Below are positions 8,312 to 13,708 of a stretch of 13,708 bases of DNA, piece by piece. This stretch comes from a bacterium UBA2214. Its GTDB lineage: Bacteria > Zhuqueibacterota > Zhuqueibacteria > Residuimicrobiales > Residuimicrobiaceae. Made by a program: the position numbers and the translations under genes. Location: NCBI GenBank assembly GCA_002327255.1, contig DCUM01000258.1, forward strand, positions 1-13,708. The letters are read 5' to 3'. Below the pieces are notes generated by a model that was not told the origin of the DNA, made no database searches, and saw only the letters and a list, made by a program, of their open reading frames with translations. The first letter of the stretch is position 1. Each line of letters begins with the position of its first letter.

Positions 8312-8331
<20 letters not shown>
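7021..8331 (+). CDS. hflX: GTPase HflX (ribosome-splitting factor)
   Basis: Family role: GTPase that binds the 50S subunit and splits stalled ribosomes, for example after heat or antibiotic stress. The 436-residue protein has the normal length. The N-terminal HflX domain (about 1-195) includes the conserved GRGKAEEL and GGIGVRGPGETQLE segments, followed by a helical linker. The G domain has G1 GYTNVGKS at 204-211, the switch segment with LFATLDAT, G3 DTVGF at 251-255, G4 NKID at 317-320 and G5 SAA at 342-344. A roughly 90-residue C-terminal region follows, ending in a histidine/cysteine-bearing tail (QHDHSCC). The ATG has a good RBS and lies 3 nt after the BatA-like gene. Its last 20 nt overlap the start of the next gene in another frame. 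All GTPase motifs are intact. Confidence 0.96.
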
Positions 8332-9670
<1,339 letters not shown>

Positions 9671-9868
9671 GATAGCCTGATCCCCTTTTCAGCCGCTGTA
9701 AAGGCCGCCGGATTGCATCAGTTGGCATCATGGGGAGGATTCCAAAAGTGATTGATCTTTTTTCTGAATCAGGTTTGAAAATGAAACTATCGTTCTAACA
9801 ATGTTTACTCTGCGCCGAGCGTCCTTCCCGGCGGTGAAAAAATCAGAATCATCAAGCATTTTGAAATC
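9671..9868. other. 198-nt gap before folC
   Basis: No gene is seen. It contains a near-direct repeat, TGCATCA / GGCATCA, around 9713-9730, and a 5-bp hairpin CGCCG (9813-9817) / CGGCG (9829-9833) followed by an A-rich stretch. The gap makes a separate folC promoter likely, but no strong -35/-10 pair stands out. Confidence 0.4.
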
Positions 9869-11149
9869 ATGACCTACCCCGAAGCCGAAAAATTTTTGCT
9901 GGACCGCGAGCTCTTCGGCTGGAAGCTCGGCCTGGAGCGCATGCACCGTTTTCTCGAGAAACTGGGCAATCCGCATCACACATTTTCCAGTGTTCATATA
10001 GCCGGAACCAATGGCAAAGGTTCGGTCACCGCCATGACCGCCGCGATCCTGCAGCAGGCTGGTCTGAAGGTGGGCCGCTACACCTCCCCGCATCTGCTCA
10101 GCCTGCGGGAGCGCGTCTCGATCGATGGCAGCGCCATTTCTGAGGAGGCGGTATGCGATTTCGTCGCCCGGTTCCGCGACGTGATCGTGGCCCTGGAATG
10201 CACCTTTTTTGAGACCATGACGGGTCTCGCTTTTCATTATTTTGCCGGCCAGCACATCGACCGGGCGGTGGTTGAAGTGGGACTGGGAGGGAGGCTCGAT
10301 GCCACCAATGTCCTGACACCCGCGGTGTCGGTCATCACCAATCTGAGTTTTGACCACACCGAGCACCTCGGGGAGACCATGGCGGCAATCGCCGCGGAAA
10401 AAGCCGGTATTGTTAAAAGCGCTGTTCCCTGCATCACAGGGGTTTTGCCGATGGAGGGGCGCCGGGTGGTCGCTGAGCGCTGCGCCGGGTTGGGTAGTCC
10501 ATTGATCGAGGCGCGGCAGAGGGTTCACATCACAGGGCTCCGTTTTACGGACAAGGGCAGCTATTTTGCCGCCCGCACGGCGATGGCGCATTATGGCGGG
10601 TTATTTCTGCCCCTGCCGGGTCCTCATCAAGTCGCCAATGCGCGCATCGCCATTGCCGCGGTGGAGCGGCTGATTGCCGCGGGTCTTTGTCCTGCTGATC
10701 CGCCGCTGCAGGAGGGCCTGGCGGCGGTGCAGTGGCCCGGCCGGTTTTCGAGATTGGCCGAACGGCCGCTCATTCTGCTCGATGTCGCTCACAACGCGGG
10801 CGGAATGCGAAAGCTGAGGTGGATGCTCTCGAGATTCTACCCACGGCGTACCCTTTTCCTGGTCATCGGACTGCTCAAAGACAAGGCCATCGCGGAGATC
10901 CTGCAGGCACTGCCGCGGAATTTGCACACCGTCTTTGCCGTGCCGGCACCGACCCATCGCTCGTTGCCGGCCGTCGAACTGGCGAACGCCTTGCAGGAAT
11001 GCGGGGTGCGGACAGAGGTTTGTGGATCGGTTGAGGAAGGTATCGCAGGCGCACGCGCCGCTGCCGGTGAAAAGGATGTCATTTGTATCACCGGATCACA
11101 TTATGTGGCTGGACGAGCGCTCGCTGGAATAAAGCACTTGACAATATGA
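9869..11149 (+). CDS. folC: Folylpolyglutamate synthase / dihydrofolate synthase
   Basis: Adds glutamate to dihydropteroate and/or extends the glutamate tail of folates; an ATP-dependent cytoplasmic Mur-ligase-family enzyme. The 426-residue length is typical. The P-loop is GTNGKGS at 46-52. It is followed by the SPHL segment, the folate-binding region, GLGGRLDATN, and the KAGIVK segment at 178-183 that includes the modified active-site lysine seen in Mur ligases. The C-terminal domain has GRF and DVAHN at 305-309, a variant of the common DGAHN. ATG 9869 gives the expected N-terminus; the frame is open upstream to a TGA at 9782, but no better start codon is found and the Shine-Dalgarno is weak. 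A promoter-like sequence for the next gene overlaps its last codons. Whether it does one or both reactions cannot be read from the sequence. Confidence 0.93.
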   Translation: MTYPEAEKFLLDRELFGWKLGLERMHRFLEKLGNPHHTFSSVHIAGTNGKGSVTAMTAAILQQAGLKVGRYTSPHLLSLRERVSIDGSAISEEAVCDFVARFRDVIVALECTFFETMTGLAFHYFAGQHIDRAVVEVGLGGRLDATNVLTPAVSVITNLSFDHTEHLGETMAAIAAEKAGIVKSAVPCITGVLPMEGRRVVAERCAGLGSPLIEARQRVHITGLRFTDKGSYFAARTAMAHYGGLFLPLPGPHQVANARIAIAAVERLIAAGLCPADPPLQEGLAAVQWPGRFSRLAERPLILLDVAHNAGGMRKLRWMLSRFYPRRTLFLVIGLLKDKAIAEILQALPRNLHTVFAVPAPTHRSLPAVELANALQECGVRTEVCGSVEEGIAGARAAAGEKDVICITGSHYVAGRALAGIKHLTI

Positions 11150-11166
11150 TATTAATTATATAAATT
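11138..11166 (+). promoter_or_regulatory. Sigma-70-like promoter overlapping the folC stop
   Basis: A perfect -35 TTGACA at 11138-11143 lies inside the last folC codons. A 15-nt spacer gives TATAAA at 11159-11164 and a 17-nt spacer gives TAAATT at 11161-11166; the surrounding DNA is very AT-rich. It would drive the ABC ATPase gene with a leader of roughly 130 nt. Strength and exact -10 are uncertain. Confidence 0.5.
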
Positions 11167-11291
11167 TAATCGTAATTAGTCCGCGATACCTCACTCAAAC
11201 ACACCCTAAAAATCTCCATACAGACTACCACAAAAACTGCGTCGCTCATGATGACAAAAAAATACTGTCCTGAATATAATCTCATCCAAAT

Positions 11292-11296
11292 GGGAG
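11292..11296 (+). promoter_or_regulatory. Ribosome binding site for the TTG start at 11304
   Basis: GGGAG lies 7 nt before TTG 11304. The ATG at 11290 is out of frame and stops after three codons, so TTG is preferred. Confidence 0.6.
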
Positions 11297-11303
11297 CTTA
11301 ATC

Positions 11304-12404
11304 TTGGCGAAAGTTGAGCTGGAGAAGGTAAGCAAAATTTTCGACAACCATGTGGTGGCGGTCGATGATGTCAATTTCGATATCAGGGACAAGGAGTTCA
11401 TCGTTCTGGTCGGACCGTCCGGGTGCGGAAAATCCACCACGCTGCGCATGGTAGCCGGACTCGAAGAAATCACCTCCGGTGAAATTCGCATCGATGGCCG
11501 GGTGGTCAATGACGTGGCGCCCAAGGATCGCGATATCGCCATGGTTTTTCAAAATTATGCGCTTTACCCGCACATGACGGTATTTGAAAATATGGCATTC
11601 GGGTTAAAGCTGCGCAAATATCCCAAACAGGAGATCGAACAACGCGTACGCGATGCCGCTGAAATTCTCAGCATTGAAAATCTGCTCGATCGCAAGCCAA
11701 AACAGCTCTCCGGCGGCCAGCGCCAGCGCGTTGCGGTCGGCCGCGCCATCGTCCGCAAACCCAAGGTGTTTCTCTTCGACGAACCGCTTTCGAACCTGGA
11801 TGCCAAACTGCGCGTGCAGATGCGTACGGAAATTTCCAAACTGCATTCACAGCTAGAGACGACCATGGTCTATGTCACCCATGACCAGGTCGAGGCCATG
11901 ACCATGGGCGACCGCATTGTGGTGATGAAAGATGGCAAGGTGCAGCAGATCGATACGCCGATGAATCTCTACGACAAGCCGTCCAATAAATTTGTGGCGG
12001 GCTTTATCGGCAGTCCGGCCATGAACTTTGTCTCCGGCCAGATCATCCGCGAAGAGGGCCTCCATTTCACGACCGCGAACATCAAATTGCGCCTCGCCGA
12101 TGCGAGAGCTGCAAGCATGGCGGACTATGTGGACAAATCCGTCATCATGGGTATCCGGCCTGAGGATTTGAGCGAGTATCAATTGATCGAATCGCCACGG
12201 CCCGATCGTGGTGCCCATTGCCGCGTCGATGTGGTCGAACCCATGGGAAATGAAATATTCGTCTATCTCAGCTTGGGCGCCGATGCGCTCGTGGCGCGAA
12301 TGAGCGTCCAGGCCAGGCCAGAAGTCAAGAAGGATTATCATGTCCATTTCAATATGGATAAAGCGCACTTTTTCGATGCGACGAATGAAACCGTAATCTG
12401 CTGA
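11304..12404 (+). CDS. Sugar ABC transporter ATPase (MsmX/UgpC/MalK type)
   Basis: Cytoplasmic ATP-hydrolysing subunit that powers uptake of sugars or glycerol-3-phosphate through an inner-membrane importer. The 366-residue protein has an N-terminal nucleotide-binding domain with Walker A GPSGCGKST at 37-45, the Q-loop in VFQNYALYPHMTVFENM, signature LSGGQRQR from L135, Walker B LFDE ending at E160, and the H-loop histidine H193 in VTHDQ. From about 240 on is the regulatory TOBE region typical of the MalK/CUT1 group. The start is TTG with GGGAG 7 nt upstream, giving the family's MAKVELEKVSK beginning. No permease or solute-binding gene is next to it. MsmX-like ATPases are known to serve several transporters, so an unlinked shared role is plausible. 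The substrate is not determinable. Confidence 0.92.
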   Translation: MAKVELEKVSKIFDNHVVAVDDVNFDIRDKEFIVLVGPSGCGKSTTLRMVAGLEEITSGEIRIDGRVVNDVAPKDRDIAMVFQNYALYPHMTVFENMAFGLKLRKYPKQEIEQRVRDAAEILSIENLLDRKPKQLSGGQRQRVAVGRAIVRKPKVFLFDEPLSNLDAKLRVQMRTEISKLHSQLETTMVYVTHDQVEAMTMGDRIVVMKDGKVQQIDTPMNLYDKPSNKFVAGFIGSPAMNFVSGQIIREEGLHFTTANIKLRLADARAASMADYVDKSVIMGIRPEDLSEYQLIESPRPDRGAHCRVDVVEPMGNEIFVYLSLGADALVARMSVQARPEVKKDYHVHFNMDKAHFFDATNETVIC

Positions 12405-12417
12405 CGCATGCCGATAT

Positions 12418-12450
12418 GCCCATCGGGGCTTTATTCCGGGTAAACCCGAT
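12418..12450 (+). terminator. Possible weak terminator or hairpin cluster after the ABC ATPase gene
   Basis: GCCC-ATCG-GGGC at 12418-12429 is followed by TTTATT. Alternatives are CGGG-TAAA-CCCG just downstream and a longer ATCGGG (12422-12427) / CCCGAT (12445-12450) pairing. Stems are short and the T-run is interrupted, so termination here is only a possibility. Confidence 0.3.
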
Positions 12451-12510
12451 CAAAAATCAAATGCTTTACAAAGCGCTACCGGATAGCGATCGCGTTACGG
12501 TTCCGGACTG

Positions 12511-12542
12511 CAAAAAAATACCAATCCAATCCAATCAATTTT
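12511..12542 (+). promoter_or_regulatory. G-free CCAAT-repeat tract in the rho leader (possible Rho-loading site)
   Basis: Thirty-two consecutive bases lack G. They include three tandem CCAAT units (12521-12535) followed by CAAT. Unstructured, G-poor RNA with repeated YC steps is what Rho prefers to bind. The position upstream of rho itself suggests autoregulation, which is known for E. coli rho. The assignment here is inference. Confidence 0.3.
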
Positions 12543-12710
12543 GGGCAGCCTCTTTGGGGCAGGGGATGACATGGCCGGGAAGCAGATGCCGAGTTGTGCG
12601 CCCGCACTGCACGGCAGCTGGCAGGCTGTGATCTCTCAGGGTCCATCAAAACGCGGCGTCTTTTGATCAAACGAATCACTATTTAAGTCAATATTTAACA
12701 AGAGGTAGAA

Positions 12711-13708
12711 ATGGATATTGCTGAACTCAAAGCATTAAAAATTGCCGAGTTGACCAAAATGGCTCAGGACATGAGCGTTTCGGGCATCACGGGATTGCGC
12801 AAAGCGGAGTTGATTTTCCGGATCCTCGAGGAACAGACCAAAAAAGAGGGTTTGATATTCGCCGAAGGCGTGCTCGAAGTGTTGCCGGATGGCTATGGTT
12901 TCCTGCGCTCTCCGGATTTTAACTATCTGCCCGGGCCGGATGACATCTATGTGTCGCCTTCGCAGATCAAGCGCTTCGGATTGCGCACGGGCGATACGGT
13001 TTCCGGCCAGATTCGGCCGCCCAAGGAGAATGAGCGTTTTTTCGCCCTGTTAAAAGTGGAAGCGGTCAATTATGAAAACCCGGATGAAGCCAAGAGCAAA
13101 ATCCTCTTCGATAACCTGACGCCGCTCTATCCGCATGAACGCATCAATCTCGAAACGACGCCCAAGGAAATCTCCATGCGCATCATGAATATGCTCACGC
13201 CGATCGGCAAAGGTCAGCGCGGCCTGATCGTCGCCCAGCCCAAGACCGGCAAGACCACGCTGCTGCAGAAAATCGCCAACTCCATCACCACCAACCACCC
13301 GGAGATGAAATTGATCGTGCTCCTCATCGATGAACGTCCGGAGGAAGTGACCGACATGGAGCGCTCGGTGAAGGCGGAAGTGGTCAGCTCGACCTTTGAT
13401 GAACCGGCTGAACGTCACGTACAGGTCTCGGACATGGTGCTCGAGAAGGCGAAACGCCTCACCGAGTACGGTCAGGATGTGGTGATTCTCCTCGACAGCA
13501 TCACACGTCTGGCGCGCGCGCACAACGCCGTTGTGCCACACAGCGGTAAAATCCTCTCCGGCGGCGTCGACGCCAATGCCCTGCACCGGCCCAAACGTTT
13601 CTTCGGCGCCGCGCGTAACATCGAAGAGGGCGGCAGTTTGACCATCATCGCCACCGCCCTCATCGATACCGGCAGCCGTATGGACGAAGTCATTTTTGAA
13701 GAATTCAA
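12711..13708 (+). CDS. rho: Transcription termination factor Rho, 3'-truncated by the window edge
   Basis: Hexameric RNA-dependent ATPase/translocase that ends transcription at Rho-dependent sites. The 332 complete codons present start at ATG 12711, with GAGG 5 nt upstream. Residues about 1-45 form the Rho N-terminal helical domain (MDIAELKALKIAELTKMAQ...). The cold-shock-like RNA-binding domain follows, with DGYGFLR at 60-66. The ATPase domain has P-loop PKTGKT at 177-182, DERPEEV at 207-213 and Walker B LLDSITRL with D262. The Q-loop region SRMDEVIFEE lies at the very end. E. coli Rho has 419 residues, so about 85-90 are missing. The N-terminus is compact, without the long insertion of Bacteroidota Rho. 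The gene follows the sugar ATPase gene by 306 nt and probably has its own regulated leader. Confidence 0.97.
   Translation, partial: MDIAELKALKIAELTKMAQDMSVSGITGLRKAELIFRILEEQTKKEGLIFAEGVLEVLPDGYGFLRSPDFNYLPGPDDIYVSPSQIKRFGLRTGDTVSGQIRPPKENERFFALLKVEAVNYENPDEAKSKILFDNLTPLYPHERINLETTPKEISMRIMNMLTPIGKGQRGLIVAQPKTGKTTLLQKIANSITTNHPEMKLIVLLIDERPEEVTDMERSVKAEVVSSTFDEPAERHVQVSDMVLEKAKRLTEYGQDVVILLDSITRLARAHNAVVPHSGKILSGGVDANALHRPKRFFGAARNIEEGGSLTIIATALIDTGSRMDEVIFEEF

Larger units (their letters stand above)
12405..12710. other. 306-nt intergenic region and probable rho leader
   Basis: No convincing gene is present. The first part has overlapping hairpins after the ATPase gene. The middle has a two-part stem at 12479-12506 (CCGGA/TCCGG outside, TAGCG/CGTTA inside with one wobble) and a G-free CCAAT-repeat tract. 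Near rho there is a 7-bp stem, ATCAAAA (12645-12651) / TTTTGAT (12661-12667), around a GC-rich 9-nt loop. The last 40 nt before rho are AT-rich. Confidence 0.5.

Noticed and set aside
12487..12494. GCGATCGC octamer resembling the cyanobacterial HIP1 repeat
   Set aside because: Only one notable intergenic copy is seen, and the gene content is not cyanobacterial; it is better explained as part of a local stem.
12416..12631. 71-codon plus-strand frame in the rho leader as a possible leader peptide
   Set aside because: The translation is unlike known leader peptides, has no good ribosome binding site, and it crosses the predicted hairpins and the G-free tract.
12615..12640. TGGCAG-like sequence as a sigma-54 -24 element upstream of rho
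   Set aside because: There is no matching TTGC -12 element at the required spacing.

Overview
The window is about 13.7 kb of GC-rich bacterial DNA. Every complete or partial gene lies on the + strand. They are mainly conserved cell-maintenance genes: alanyl-tRNA synthetase, HflX, FolC, Rho, a sugar ABC-transporter ATPase, a sigma-54 response regulator, and several envelope genes. I see no phage, plasmid, CRISPR, tRNA or rRNA gene. I also see no defence or other multi-gene system of unknown type, so this looks like an ordinary chromosomal region with a few points worth checking.

Organism (inference): a heptose-pathway isomerase (GmhA) suggests a Gram-negative envelope with LPS-like glycans. 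A bacterial GGGP-synthase-like protein of the type with an LIDPDK motif, together with a BatA-type von Willebrand protein, points to the FCB side of the bacterial tree. The Rho N-terminus is compact and lacks the long insertion typical of Bacteroidota, and base composition is GC-rich. A FCB-related lineage outside Bacteroidota (for example Calditrichota/KSB1-like) fits best, but this is not proven.

Layout: (1) 1-4549 is a tight left block: alaS (5' end outside the window), a GGGP/heptaprenylglyceryl-phosphate synthase, a CpsB/YwqE-type PHP phosphatase and gmhA. Gaps are 60, 30 and 4 nt, so the genes are probably co-transcribed; the last three share an envelope theme. (2) 4550-4947 is an AT-rich gap holding a 104-nt imperfect palindrome and weaker repeats. 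(3) 4948-9670 is a second tight block: a BatA-like membrane VWA protein, hflX (3-nt gap) and an NtrC-type regulator that overlaps hflX by 20 nt. (4) folC stands alone at 9869-11149. A sigma-70-like promoter lies over its stop codon and probably drives (5) the MsmX/UgpC/MalK-type ATPase at 11304-12404. (6) A 306-nt leader with hairpins and a G-free CCAAT-repeat tract precedes (7) rho, which runs off the right edge.

The genes combine translation (AlaRS, HflX), folate metabolism, transcription termination and regulation, sugar uptake, and envelope lipid and glycan synthesis. The most interesting points are the archaeal-type lipid enzyme in a bacterium, the co-translation arrangement of HflX with an orphan sigma-54 activator, the palindromic intergenic element, and a possible Rho autoregulatory leader.
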